DNA of 64,000 nucleotides from contig CM055111.1 of NCBI GenBank assembly GCA_029204225.1, positions 45,053,815 through 45,117,814 of the forward strand. The letters are read 5' to 3'. Numbering within the stretch: the first letter of the stretch is position 1; each line of letters begins with the position of its first letter. The translations under genes and the position numbers were made by a program. Positions 26,101 through 36,783 of this stretch are shown piece by piece. This DNA is from Diphasiastrum complanatum (Eukaryota > Streptophyta > Lycopodiopsida > Lycopodiales > Lycopodiaceae). The notes under the pieces were generated by a model. That model had not been told where the DNA came from, searched no databases, and saw only the letters and a list, made by a program, of their open reading frames with translations.

Positions 26101-27413
26101 TGTATAAAGTGGCTCGAACAACCTCGCTAGAATTGTGAATAGCGGAATTATAATAATGGTTGTAAGGCCTAATTTAGCTAAATAAGGCCCCAAACTTATA
26201 GTAGAGGCACAAACGACCATTTTAAATAGCTGAGGTCATGCTAAATTTGAGGGCTATTGTTCATTTTGTAATTTTGAGTTTTAAGAAGTCTTGGAGCTTC
26301 TCTTGGAGAGATTTCTTGATGGAGTTCATGTGCCTAAAATCACATGAGAGCTATGATCATGCTCTAGAATCAGGCCCCTATCTTTTGAATGATCAATAAT
26401 CATGAATATTGGTACCTTACTTTGCCTATTTTGGTGAAGCTTTGCTACTTTGTCTAGTTTCTTGATTTCTTGAGTATTTTCTTGATTTCTTGAGTATTTT
26501 CTTGATTTCTTGCATTTCCATTATAATTTGATGTTAATGAATGGATTAGATGTTTGACTGCTAAGATTGGCACATGACAAGTGAAGTCTAGATTGTGTTG
26601 CAATTTGTTTCAACCAATTGGTTGTGTCTTGTGGAAGTTATTTCCATTTGAATCAAGGTGGGTAGGGCACCCAGCCTAGTTGGGCACACCAATTTTGACC
26701 CATATCTAGCTTGTTTGATCCAAAAACTCAAGAAAAAGTTTGCCAATCTTGTCTATTTGAGATCTAAGCAATATCTTGAGGTTGTAGCCACATAGCTTTG
26801 TGCAAATTCTTTGTATGTGAGTCTTTTGTGGATGATTTGACTGTTAACATCAATTGACTTATATTTCTATCCATTCAATTTGAATAAGTTGCCATCTAGT
26901 TTTGCGTTCAAATTTTGTCAATGTTGCATGCTTTTCGCTTTCTATCCGACTCTCAAAGTTGCATGCTTTTCGCTTTCTATCCGACTCTCAAATTGATTTG
27001 TCTAACTGTCTGCTCTTCTACTTCCACATTCAAACTTTGTTTTATGTTCATCTACTGTAGTAGTAGTGCACGCACTGAGGGAATTAGTCGACTACCACTG
27101 CCTTCGTGCAGTAGTAGGATCTTGTCGATCCGATTGTTCGACCCGTCCATCCACCGGTCATTCCCCAACATAGTATCAGAGCCATCATTATAGCTTGATA
27201 AGCTTCCCACAGAACCTAGTTCTATCGTCCGATAGAACAATAATTTTCTTGTTCCGTAAATTGCATTAGATTTACACTCTTAAGTCACTAATAGTTATCA
27301 CTATCACTAAGACTAACTTCTAGATGGATATCCAAGGGAAATCTAGTCCCATCGTGGACAAGCTTAATTGTTCCAATTACCATTTGTGGGACTTTAAGAT
27401 GAAAAGCATGCTA
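26101..27413 (+). mobile_element. Ty1/copia element copia-5: LTR, PBS and start of gag
   Basis: An LTR of about 1,070 bases (26101-27170; TGTATAAAG to CCCCAACA) interrupts the third tandem unit. It is followed at once by TAGTATCAGAGCC (27171-27183), one base off the initiator-Met primer site. At 27324 an ATG opens a short copia Gag N-terminus (KLNCSNYHLWDFKMKSM) that ends in TAA. The rest of the element is gone; gypsy-3 sequence starts around 27487 after a T-run. Confidence 0.75.
26923..26992. repeat. 35-bp direct tandem duplication
   Basis: Two identical 35-base units (26923-26957, 26958-26992), each starting GTTGCATGCTTTTCGC, inside the copia-5 LTR. Confidence 0.95.
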
Positions 27414-27486
27414 TAATGGCTAAGGAGTTGTATGATGTTGTCACAGAAGCTCACAAGTATGATACCAAGAGCTTTTTTTTTTAATA

Positions 27487-28142
27487 TTATTGGCAGCTCC
27501 AATTTTGGGCAAAACATCTATCTTCTTTGACCTCCTTGGGGATGAAACCTGCAATCCATATAAATATCACTTCCCACTACCTTTCACAGAGCGTGTCCTA
27601 GATCGAGTAGTAGAAGCAGAAGCTTATAGTTTTCTAGGCTGCTTCAGTGGCTACAATCAAGTGAAGATCGTGCTCAACACAAGACAACATTCACCACAAA
27701 ATGGAAAACTTATGCCTATAAGTGTATGTCATTCGGACTTTGCAATGCCCCCAGTACCTTCTAGAGAGTTATGCAAGCAACATTAAAGAGTACCTACAAA
27801 CGTTTTTGGAGATTTTCCTGGATGATTTGTGCATGCATGAGCCTAATAATGAGCACTTATCCCATTTGGAGAAGATGTTAATTCAATGCCGCAAGTACCA
27901 GATATCCTTGAATCTAGAAAAGTGTCAAGCTTGGGTGACAAAAATAAGGGTCGTTGTGATCTGCCACCACCAGGGACGATTCACGAGGTCCACATATTTA
28001 TGGGCCATGCTAGCTACTATCAGATCTTCATTCTAGATTTTGCGAAGTTAGCAAGGCCAATTTACAAGCTCACCATGGAACCGCATTGGATGGAGGAAGC
28101 CTTACAGGCTTTCCAGAAGCTTAAAGATGCATTGGTCTCAAG
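27487..28142 (+). pseudogene. gypsy-3 reverse transcriptase fragment
   Basis: Ty3/gypsy polymerase in three frames. 27490-27670 encodes YHFPLPFTERVLDRVVEAEA and FSGYNQVKI; 27722-27960 encodes EYLQTFLEIFLDDLCMHEPN (catalytic FLDD) and ISLNLEKCQAW; 27970-28142 encodes VHIFMGHASYYQIFILDFAK and ARPIYKLTMEPHWMEEAL (thumb/connection). Frameshifts separate the pieces. The N-terminal fingers are replaced by copia-5 sequence and the C-terminal side is interrupted by the 1.87 kb LTR element. Confidence 0.87.
28138..28142. repeat. Left target-site duplication (TCAAG)
   Basis: TCAAG immediately before TGTTAACA; exact partner at 30015-30019. Confidence 0.85.
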
Positions 28143-28502
28143 TGTTAACATATCCTCTGCTTGGGAGGATCTATTTACTGGTTCTTTTCTTGCTTCTAGT
28201 TTCAAGAATGGTTCTGTCTATTATCAGGCTTCTTGGGCATTTTGTGATGTTTTCTTGTTATTATAATGCCCAGAATCAGGCAGAAAGGATTGGTTATCAT
28301 TGTAGTATTTTTGTCCTGCCTGTCAGAGGACAACTTAGGGTAGTCACTCTTGAACTGAAATTACATGTTCATCTATCAAACATCCAGGTCAGGCATTCAA
28401 CCAAGAAATCAGCATGAAGAAAGATTGCAATGCCATGAAATCCTACTCTACTACTGTAGATATGAGATACAATCAGATTCTAAACATGAAAACTAAGCTA
28501 CA
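28143..28502. repeat. LTR (left) of the 1.87 kb element
   Basis: TGTTAACATATCC to CTAAGCTACA; matches 29653-30014 along its length. Confidence 0.85.
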
Positions 28503-28721
28503 TCTGCATTCCACAAAACAAGAACAAGAAATGCGTCCGCGAGAATTGAGAGCTTTCTGACTCGGTCAAGATGGCAATGTAACGACTTGGATGAGAACTG
28601 AATGATTGAGTCGGTCAAGACTTCACAAGGTTATCCAGTTGAGATTTTCTGAAGTCTGGAGTTGGTCGTGATGTGATGACTCTGATTCGATCGAGATTTT
28701 ACATGAGATGATCCGGTTGAG

Positions 28722-29020
28722 ATTTCAAGCAAACACATCGGTTGAGATTGCAAGCAAACCTGTCGGTCGAGATTGCAAGCAAATGTGTCGGTCGAGATTG
28801 CAAGCAAACATGTTAATTGAGATTGCAAGCAAACGTGTCGGTTGAGATTGCAAACAAGCCCGTCGGTCGAGAGTGCAAGCAAACCCGTCAATCAAGATTG
28901 CAAGGAAACACATCAGTTGAGATGGCAAGCAAACGCACCGGTTGAGATGGCAAGCAAACGCACTGGTTGAGATTGCAAGCGAATGCATCAGTCAAGATTG
29001 TAAGTAAACCTGTCAGTCGA
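28722..29020. repeat. 25-bp minisatellite, about 12 units
   Basis: Unit GCAAGCAAACNTGTCGGTYG followed by AGATT, varying at a few positions; a looser GGTCGAGA/GGTTGAGA motif continues on both sides from about 28600 to 29180. The period is not a multiple of three, so the Cys/Asn/Leu-rich ORFs it makes on the minus strand are artefacts. Confidence 0.9.
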
Positions 29021-29652
29021 GATTTAAAAATGCGATTCGGTCGAGTTTTGAGTGAATAGCAGTCAGTCAAGATCTAAGTGTCTTCCTCGATCAAGTTCTG
29101 AGAGAAGTGTTTGGTCGAGACGTTGATCTCGTGACTTGGTCAAAATTTCAGAGCCCTCAAGCTTGGTTGAGAACTGAGTGCCTGCTGGCTTGGTCAAGAT
29201 CAGAAGGGAAGGGAGCATGAAGGCTTGGGGCTCGTGAAGGAGAGGGTGGTGTGGGGGCGCGGTTTAGGTGCTCAAGCGATGAAGGAGAGCATCTGTAGAT
29301 ATGTGAGAGATGAAGGTAAGGAGTTGGTTGTAGGAGGTATGTGTGGTAGTGTGTGGAGTATATTGCAGGGTGCGTGTTGCAGGTCTGAAGGAGGTGTAGG
29401 CCATGAAGGTGCTGGTGAAGATCAGACGAGTGATGTGTGGATGTTTGTCGAAAACTATTGTTGTATTGCAAGTCTTATGTAGGTGGCGGTTGCGTTTTAG
29501 ATCTCAGACTGCATGGTCAGGAATAGTAAAGGCCAAGAACAACTCAGAGGTGTGCAAGTATGGAGAGATTGTAGCCTGGAATCTGAGCATAGACAGTATT
29601 GCAGCGATGACATATTTATGATGTGTTTGTTCAAGCAGCAACAGGTGTCAAA

Positions 29653-30014
29653 TGTTAACAAATCCTCTGTTTGGGAGGATATGTTTACTGGTTCTTTTTT
29701 TGCTTCTGATTTCAAGAACAGTTCTGTCTGTTATCAAGCTTCTTGGACATTTCGTGATGTTTTCTTGTTATTTATGATGCCCGGAATCAGGTAGAAAGAA
29801 TTGGTTATCGTTGTAGTATTTTTGTCTTGCTTGTCAGAGGACAACTCAGGGCAGTCACTCTTGAGCTAAAATTACATGTTCATCTACCAAACATGCAGGT
29901 CATGCATTCAACCAAGAAATCAGCATGAAAAAAAGATTGCAATGCCATGAAATCCTACTTTACTGCTACAGAAACAAGATACAATCAGATTTTAAACATG
30001 AAAACTAAGCTACA
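29653..30014. repeat. LTR (right) of the 1.87 kb element
   Basis: Partner of 28143-28502. Confidence 0.85.
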
Positions 30015-30019
30015 TCAAG
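30015..30019. repeat. Right target-site duplication (TCAAG)
   Basis: Exact copy of 28138-28142. Confidence 0.85.
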
Positions 30020-30244
30020 TGTTGCAAATCAAAGAGAAAGAAATCACAGTTCAATTTTAAGATGAGCTACTAGATGCTACTCTATTTTACATTGATATGG
30101 TACTAGAATGGGCCGCCAAACCTTACTAGCTAATTGTCAGCCAGTTGTATCAATGAGTATCATACAACATCCTCAGAAGGTGTGGTCTTCCACATGAAAT
30201 CACCCAGATAATATCGTTGTCACATGAAGACATGGGTGGTGGTC

Positions 30245-31452
30245 AGCAAGCATAAGGAGCACTTGAGCTAACCTCCACTCTCACCCTCTATCTCTCACCT
30301 CCACTCTAACCTCCACTCTCACCCTCTATGTCTCTCTTTCTCTCTTCTCTTCTCTCAATCTCTTCTAATCTTTCCTTTCCTTTCCTTTCACCTACAATCA
30401 TGATGAAGGTAGTTTAGGGGAGTAGAGTTAGTGGATGTAGTGTTAGTGGTGGTAGAGCTCATAAAAAGTAGGAAACTAACTAAAAGTAGCATCTATGCAT
30501 AGTTAGGTGCCTATCCAGTGAACTAACGCTTGTTGATAGGTGGGAGAGCTATTACTACATCGGATCGAAGACCCTATAGTGGCACCGTTGCCTAGGATCA
30601 AAGACCGTACAGGCCGTGGGTCCTATTGGGGGTATTCCCGACGAATTGTAAATAAATAAAATCGACCAATAAAATGTGTTGCAAGGGCATGGCATCCTGC
30701 GCGTATAAGCCCATGGCCCAATGAGCACGCAAGCTTAAGTTGTAAATAAAATAAAATAGACTTGGGCCTTTGTAATTAAAATAAAACTTGAGGTCTAAAG
30801 TCAATTTTAAGCTTAGAGTTTATTTTTTTAGAGTTGGGTCCAATTTTGGACTCACATGAATCTTGTGATTTCCAATGTACTTTTTGTGGACCCTTGGATC
30901 AAGTTGGATCCAAGATGAATGGATAGGATCAATGTAATTATTAGACAATAGGATTTTGGGGCAAGGGCCTTCCCCATTTTATAAAAAGGCACCATTTGTA
31001 CTCTATTTCCATGCTTAATGAGAAGGAGAAAACTCTACCACTTTTTGGAGAGAAGCATCCTCATTGGTATTCACTACTTGCTAATGTTTTTCTTTTGATT
31101 GGGTTTCCATTGCTTTCTATTTTCATGTTGATTGGTTGTCATAGTTAATGTTTCTCCATTAGCAAGCATAAGGAGCACTTGAGCTAACCTCCACTCTCAC
31201 CCTCTATCTCTCTCTTTTTCTCTTCTCTTCTCTCAATCTCTTCTAATCTTCCCTTTCCTTTCACCTACAATCATGATGAAGATAGTTTAGGGGAGTAGAG
31301 TTAGTTGAAGTAGTGTTAGTGGTGGTAGAGTTGGATAAAAAGTTGGAAACTAACTAAAAGTAGCATCTATGCATAGTTAGGTGCCTATCCAATGAACTAA
31401 CTCTTGTTGACAGGCGGGAGGGCTATTACTACATTGGATCGAAGACCCTACA
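30245..31452 (+). mobile_element. Miniature gypsy-type element: partial LTR, PBS, short interior, full LTR
   Basis: 30245-30577 repeats at 31162-31452 (AGCAAGCATAAGGAGC to GAAGACCCTA). The first copy is followed by TAG and TGGCACCGTTGCCTAGGATC (30580), and the second copy ends CCTACA. A TG start for the full LTR at 30647 (TGTAAATAAATAAAATCG) gives an 805-base LTR with a TTATAAAAAGG promoter box at 30979. Between the first copy and 30647 lie only 69 bases, including TATTGGGGGT as a possible polypurine tract. No matching target duplication is seen, and the left LTR lacks its first part. Confidence 0.55.
30580..30601 (+). promoter_or_regulatory. Primer-binding site, TGGCRCCGTTGCC type
   Basis: TGGCACCGTTGCCTAGGATC resembles the TGGCGCCGTTGCCGGGGATC primer site typical of plant Athila/Tat gypsy elements, with three differences. 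Confidence 0.65.
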
Positions 31453-31490
31453 TCTACAATGAAAGAATATGTACATGCCCATCATGAAAT

Positions 31491-31772
31491 TTATAAGACA
31501 ATGAGATGCATTTTACACACTAAAATCAACAATATGTGTTTTTTCAAAGCACAAGCTTCGCATGTCTTACCACTCTTCTTCAAGATTTTGGACAAACCAA
31601 GGACATTTGCGTCTTTGCACATTGACTCCATATCTTTGAAGTTGGGATGGCCCAACCTTTTGTGCCAAAGCTCACAACTTATTTTCCAGTTAGATCCATA
31701 TAAGATCCAGCTCCTGAAGCCTACGAGAGTTGGGTAGATATGAAAAAAATAGAGTTTACTGCAAAATAGCAA
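31491..31772 (-). pseudogene. Copia GAG-pre-integrase fragment
   Basis: Short isolated piece of a copia pol on the minus strand: LWHKRLGHPNFKDMESM followed by TCEACALKKH, i.e. the HHCC zinc module before integrase. Neither protease nor the integrase core adjoins it. Similar to the corresponding part of copia-3. Confidence 0.75.
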
Positions 31773-31775
31773 AAA

Positions 31776-33075
31776 GCCTTATAGGGAGCTACGGCATCAA
31801 CGTCCAAGGCACTTGAACAGAGCATCATCTCACAAGATGACATTTTGTCCATTCAACTCCAAGATTATACAACAGAAGAGGAATCAGTATCAGACTTCGT
31901 ATCCTTATCACTAGGGGACTCCGAATGCAGCACCGAGATATGGAACACCGAATAATCAGCAGCGCATGGCCCTACCTTCACCACCAGGGCTAGCTAACAA
32001 CCAGGTGGCCCATGTGAATTTGATAGCAATTGAGCAAGAAGCACCACCTCAACCTAAGCAGCAGCAGTGGTACGAATCGAACGAACCCTATGTCGATCTA
32101 GTTATCAAAGAGTATTACACAACCTATGCTGCCTAGCCTCAACATCAAGATGGGAGAATCTATGATTGCTATGGATGCGGCAAATGGCCCTTTTGTTGAG
32201 AATGTGGTTATGGACATTGCTACAAGAATTTCCCATTCAAACCTAGAACCAATGCACCTTTAAACTTGATCTCAGTGCAACCAATGGCAGTTCCAGGTAG
32301 GATGCCACCGAAAAACACAATTTCCCATGTTCCAATATTAGCAATTACACGAAATGGAAGGAAGTGGCTCCTTCACCACCACCCTCATCATTATCAATAA
32401 CGGAGGATCAACCCTCAACTATAGGACCATATCCTAATGTGAGGGAAGAAGGAAGACAGTATCGAAAGATCCGCCATTGGGTACATAAAGCACAGGTAGA
32501 GAAAGATGTGCGAGCAAGAGACGCATCTATAGAACCTCTTGTTACTGAACAACAGGCTTGCCATTATGAATAGATCAAAATGATTCTTTGCATTATCATC
32601 ATGAGCCTGAGATTCCACATACTCACAAGCTTATTGGTTAGCCGTTTGAACTTGTCCCTCGGGGAGTTGCTGCAGATCGCACCTCAAGCAAAGAGCATCC
32701 TAGTAGAATGGCTCAAGTCAGAACCAAAATCAGCACTAGAAGAGCCCTTATATTGCACGGGCTATGAAGGAATCAGCAATGTCCTCCAAGTTGGAGCAGC
32801 ATGGGAGAGTGAACAACATAGCATTACATTGCCAATCAACAATAAGAGATACAAGGACAAAGTTGCACCAACGAGATTTGCCATCAAGTTAGCGGATCAG
32901 AGTCTTGTATAAAACCAAAGGGCGTGGTTGAAGACATTTCAGTAAAGATAGCAGGAGTTTAGTTCGTAATCACCTTCATGGTGATGGAAATCCCAAAATT
33001 CCCTTCCGCTTATCGCATTTTACTTGGAAGACCTTGTTTGAGAGTCGTGCAAGTGATTCATGACTGAGGGACTGG
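31776..33075 (+). pseudogene. gypsy-4 gag tail, zinc knuckle and protease
   Basis: Broken gypsy gag-pro. A degenerate zinc knuckle at 32164-32235 (CYGCGKWPFC, a TGA, then ECGYGHCYKN) matches the one at 58980-59080 on the other strand (CGYGHCYKNCPTRPKPP), so these are relatives. 32640-32910 encodes LGELLQIAPQAKSILVEWLK, also shared with 58467-58724 minus. The protease C-terminus AYRILLGRPCLRVVQVIHD lies at about 33004-33063. Frames change several times and stops are frequent. Confidence 0.8.
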
Positions 33076-34196
33076 GTAAATCACCATTGAAAACTAAGAG
33101 TAGGCTGTAAAGGTGGATCCAGCCACATGGGCGGTGAAACCAATTACACCCAAAGTTGATGACAAATCGTCCACCACGGATCACATAATTGATCGCCCAA
33201 GGCAAGCCAAGGTGATTATTATGACTCTAAAACAGATATTGTGCAATGGATGGATGCATTAGCGACATTTGATTGCATGGCTGGGCAAGTATGTCAACCA
33301 GATTCAAATTCAGAACCTAGCACCTCATCACCAAAGGGTTACACTCTAGACACGCCGATATCCTTTCAAGTGAACATGATTAATGTGGCATGGCTAGTAG
33401 TAGAGCCGATACTAGAGCAAGTCTAAGATGACCTAGTGCCCTGGCAGCATGCCTTTTCATATGACAAAGAAGTTGAGCTGACAGATGAATAGGTCCTGCA
33501 AACTGATCGGTACGAAGTGCAAAAAATATCAGCTCAACCACCGCAGAAAGCACCAATGGCTAAGGTTTTCAAGGTAGAACCACCCAAGGCACCCATCAAC
33601 AAGAAATACCACTTGAAGCAATGCTACAGCTAGGTGATCCGTTGGAGTGATCTACTCGAAGAAGCAATAGCTACGGTGGATATCGATATTCGTAATCATG
33701 AAGCAAATATCTGTCCAGTTCCAAAGAAATATAACAAGGAGGTATGCAACTATGTTGATAAAAAAGAAAATAAGAAAGTAGTAAACTCCTAGAAGTCAAG
33801 CAGCATCATCATCCACTCAGATAACTGAAAATCCAAAGATTATAAGTTGCGCTAAGATCAACATGTTGAAGGAGGAGTCCCGTCGAATGCCAGTTCACGA
33901 GATGCTAGAACCCTTCAAGAACTGTATCCTAGACGACATGGTAATCATAATGCCACAAGCACAGAGAGAATCTGATCAAAGTCAGGAGCCGGAAGAACAA
34001 GTCTTCGAAGGATCTGCGTGAACACAACCGATAAATCCAGTTGAACCAAGTAAAGATGAAAAGATTGTCCACATGGGAGAACAGCTAACCCCCACTCAAT
34101 TCACGAGACTACTCAACCTACTGGTGGAATACGAAGATTGCTTCGCATGAACCTATAGGAATTTGAAGGGTATACCACCAACAGTAGTCCAAGCAT
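33076..34196 (+). pseudogene. gypsy-4 pol linker before reverse transcriptase
   Basis: Low-complexity, frame-shifted sequence between protease and reverse transcriptase. Its end (about 34105-34185) encodes FTRLLNLLVEYEDCFA, TGA (expected Trp), TYRNLKGIPP, the typical lead-in to gypsy reverse transcriptase. The polymerase itself, RNase H and most of integrase are deleted right after this point. Confidence 0.65.
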
Positions 34197-34583
34197 GGTC
34201 AGAATGTTGTAATGCCAGTGGAGTTTTTGGTACCTTCATTGAGAGTTGACATTGTACAATACCTTGATAAATCCACATCTCTATAGCTACACCATGATGC
34301 CCTACACAAGCTTTGCGAGACACACCTATTGGCTATGGATGCTTTGAGAACCGAGAAAGCATGATGTAAAGCATGGCACAATCACTAGTTACACAAGAGA
34401 GTTCTTCGATCAAGAGATCGAGTCCTCATGTATAAGACCAAGGCAATCAAATAAAACTTGAAGTTCACAAGCGAAGGCCCGTACCGCGTCAAGGAAATTC
34501 TAAGCCATGGAGCCGTGAATCTTGAGCAACTTGATGGGACGCCATTTGATACACCCATCAATAGTACCCGACTTCACAAGTAA
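34197..34583 (+). pseudogene. gypsy-4 integrase C-terminal domain
   Basis: After the deletion the sequence resumes in the integrase tail: LRSRDRVLMYKTKAIK, a TAA, then FTSEGPYRVKEILSHGAVNL and EQLDGTPFDTPINSTRLHK with a terminal TAA. The GPYRV string is the SH3-like DNA-binding part of gypsy integrases. The junction near 34197 is therefore an internal deletion of roughly 2.5 kb relative to a full pol. Confidence 0.78.
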
Positions 34584-35112
34584 TGACCACCACAGTAAGA
34601 CAGATCCAGCTTGATGATGACCAACAGCACATACATGGATCAGGTCATCCATACCGGAGTCATCATAGCCAAATCTAACAAAATCAAGCCAGATCTAATG
34701 AGATTTAGTCAAATTAAGCAAAATCCATCAAGATTCAGCAAGATCAAATAAGATCTGGACAAATCAAACAAGATCCAGTAAAATCCAAGTAGGATCTAGA
34801 TCCATATGGGATCAAAAAAGTAGCAGTTTCTCACTTTCCTAGCGAAGCTCTACCAAATTTTCTAGCAAAAAATCAACGTCCTCCATTTGCGACAAAACTT
34901 CTCATACACTACCATCAGCCCTCATTATCACCCATCATACAGCCCTTGTCATAATTTCCATCTCCGTTCACATGAATTCCACCTTTTCCAGTTTTTAAAG
35001 TCTTTTCGCCATTTTTAACGCGTTTTCACCTTTTCTGAAAGCCTTTTTCTTGTTTTTCCCATCTCTGTCAGTACCACATCTTATCTAGTACCTAATCAGA
35101 TCCACTAGCATC
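34584..35112. other. Non-coding, with degenerate AAGATC-rich repeats
   Basis: Follows the gypsy-4 integrase. 34670-34810 is an irregular repeat of CAAATC / AAGATCYA / ATCAAG words. No frame is conserved. Confidence 0.4.
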
Positions 35113-35700
35113 ATGACTTCCTCTTCTAACCCTGACAACCAACCATCCAGTCCTCCAAACAAAAATGACCCCAAGGATATCAACAAACAAGACATTCCTA
35201 CTGATATGCAAATCTGGCCACTACCTTCTGACTCCTTGGTCATGCCATGGGTCCAAGAAGATGGCCCACTCACAACGAGAAACAAATTCTATATCCAGTA
35301 CCACAACAAAATGTATCACGTGCATTGCTAACTCTTTGGCTACCATTGGAATTATCTTGGGTGATAGGCATCCCATCCCCCATCGCCAAGCCCCTAACCT
35401 CATCAAACCCTATCCATTGTCCCTCGCTCCTGAAATCCAGTTGAAGACTAACAACGGTTATCTAATAGAGGCTATCAATAACCCCATCATTCAAGTCACC
35501 GCCATCTGCTAAACAACTTCCTCATTGTCTCAAGTTTGCACAAGGAGCGTATTCAATTCACCCTCCTCAGCCAAATTGTGGAATCCTACAAGGAATTCCC
35601 TAACCCATCGGTGGTGCCCTATGATTGGCACACCTTTACTCTCAAATTGTTATGTCCATCTCCTATATAAGGAAATCGGAATAATTCCTGACGTGGATAG
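35113..35700 (+). pseudogene. Decayed ORF of unknown function after gypsy-4
   Basis: An ATG at 35113 opens TSSSNPDNQPSSPPNKNDPK and QIWPLPSDSLVMPWVQEDG; the frame breaks at about 35328, continues as IGIILGDRHPIPHRQAP and LAPEIQLKTNNGYLIEAINN (to 35512), then in a third frame as FLIVSSLHKERIQFTLLSQI and NPSVVPYDWHTFTLKLLC. The three pieces look like one former protein of about 190 residues with a disordered Ser/Pro start. I do not recognise it. It could be a 3' accessory ORF of gypsy-4 or the start of another element's gag. Confidence 0.4.
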
Positions 35701-35881
35701 ACGGTCACTCCAGTTGTATGTGGGTATTAGTTATGTTATGTCATTACGGGCATAGTCATTTGAAGTAATTAATAATCATATGAGGGCCCAAATTTATAAT
35801 CATATGACTGTTATAATGCAAAAATAGGAGATCAATAGCTTAATATAGGTTGCATGGGGATCCTAAAGGGAATATTCTCTC

Positions 35882-36280
35882 TGTAAAGACCACTAGGAAA
35901 AATCCCTAAGATGAGGATAGGAGAACACAACAAGAGAGACTATGGAGCCAAACCACCCAACCAAACCTAGATCAATGAATGCTAGAGGAGAAGAGAGCAA
36001 CTGGTAACCTAAACCTAGTTATTGATGGCAAAATCTCTACCTCATTATATAGAGAGTAGATTCTTGTGCATGAACCCATGCAATCCCCATGCAGGTCAAC
36101 TACAAATAGGTTACATCTCTTCATGTGGTCCTCCTGCCTATATCCGTCACACATACATTCTCTACTCCATATGTCTCAATTAGAGTGTCTGGGTCCTCTC
36201 AAGATCATTAGTCACAAACAGGCCTTGACATGGAATAAAATCTCAGTGTGGCTAACAAACTCGAATACTGAAGGACCGGT
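35882..36280 (-). repeat. LARD-family LTR fragment
   Basis: TGTAAAGACC at 35882 through GGACCGGT at 36280 matches the LTRs at 41734 and 51205 (shared GGAGAACACAA..AGAGAGACTATGG, TATATAGAGAGTAGA, TTAGAGTGTCTGGGTCC). It lacks the last ~70 bases. No primer site adjoins it. Confidence 0.85.
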
Positions 36281-36783
36281 GATAGGGAAAAAATTCCCCA
36301 CGGGGGATTGGTCTTACCAGGAAGCCCTACAGGGGAAGGGCCCACACTGCCCTTATGTGAGTGATTGGGAAATGCCGCTTCCAATCCCAAGGGCCATCTC
36401 AACCACCCCGTGCTCCCCAGTCGATGAGGGTTTTCCAGGCCCCTAGAAACATGGCTGCAGGGAGGTGTACTCGCAATCTCAGTTCTATCGGTAGGCTTCT
36501 CTTCCTCTAGACCGTCCACCCTTCTATGTAGAGGGGTTGTCGCTACTGGTCTCATCTGAAGGGTATTTCCCTGCAAATATGTGTGAAGGACGTTAGTCTT
36601 CTGACTTGGATAGCTGCTACAGGATCTGTCCGATGACCACTGATGGTTGGAAACCAGTGCACCATTCCACAATATGCTCGTGGAATACATTCAAGAAGAT
36701 AACCACATTCTCATAGAAGGTGAACCGCATCTAAAGTAGACGGGACATTGGAGACACACAGATCAGTGGTAATCAAAGCCACG
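36281..36783 (-). pseudogene. gypsy-1-type leader and start of gag, second copy
   Basis: Minus-strand 36783 to about 36440 matches 2402-2750: TGGCTTTGATTACC, the GGTCATCGGACAGATCC block, and the coding start with DRTEIASTPPCSHVS. Here the frame is open from 36690 and lacks the insertion and stop seen at about 2655, so it better shows the ancestral gag start. After CSHVS the sequence diverges, and the ORF (to 36208) runs on through unrelated sequence into the LARD LTR. Confidence 0.8.

Larger units (their letters stand above)
28143..30014. mobile_element. Small non-autonomous LTR element with internal minisatellite
   Basis: Direct repeats 28143-28502 (360 bp) and 29653-30014 (362 bp), both TGTTAACA to GCTACA, bound a 1,150-base interior, and the whole is flanked by the 5-bp duplication TCAAG. 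These are the structural marks of an LTR retrotransposon. The interior has no gag or pol. It holds a 25-bp minisatellite (28722-29020) and a purine-rich stretch (29205-29420). I do not see an initiator-Met primer site next to either LTR on either strand, so orientation and primer are unknown. It is inserted in gypsy-3. Confidence 0.82.

Noticed and set aside
28722-29020. Possible CRISPR-like array
   Set aside because: Contiguous 25-bp tandem repeats without unique spacers, in plant DNA.
28631-29070. Minus-strand ORFs with repeated CNLDRxVCLQSQ-like peptides
   Set aside because: The 25-bp minisatellite has a period not divisible by three, so all three frames give similar repeats; there is no protein evidence.
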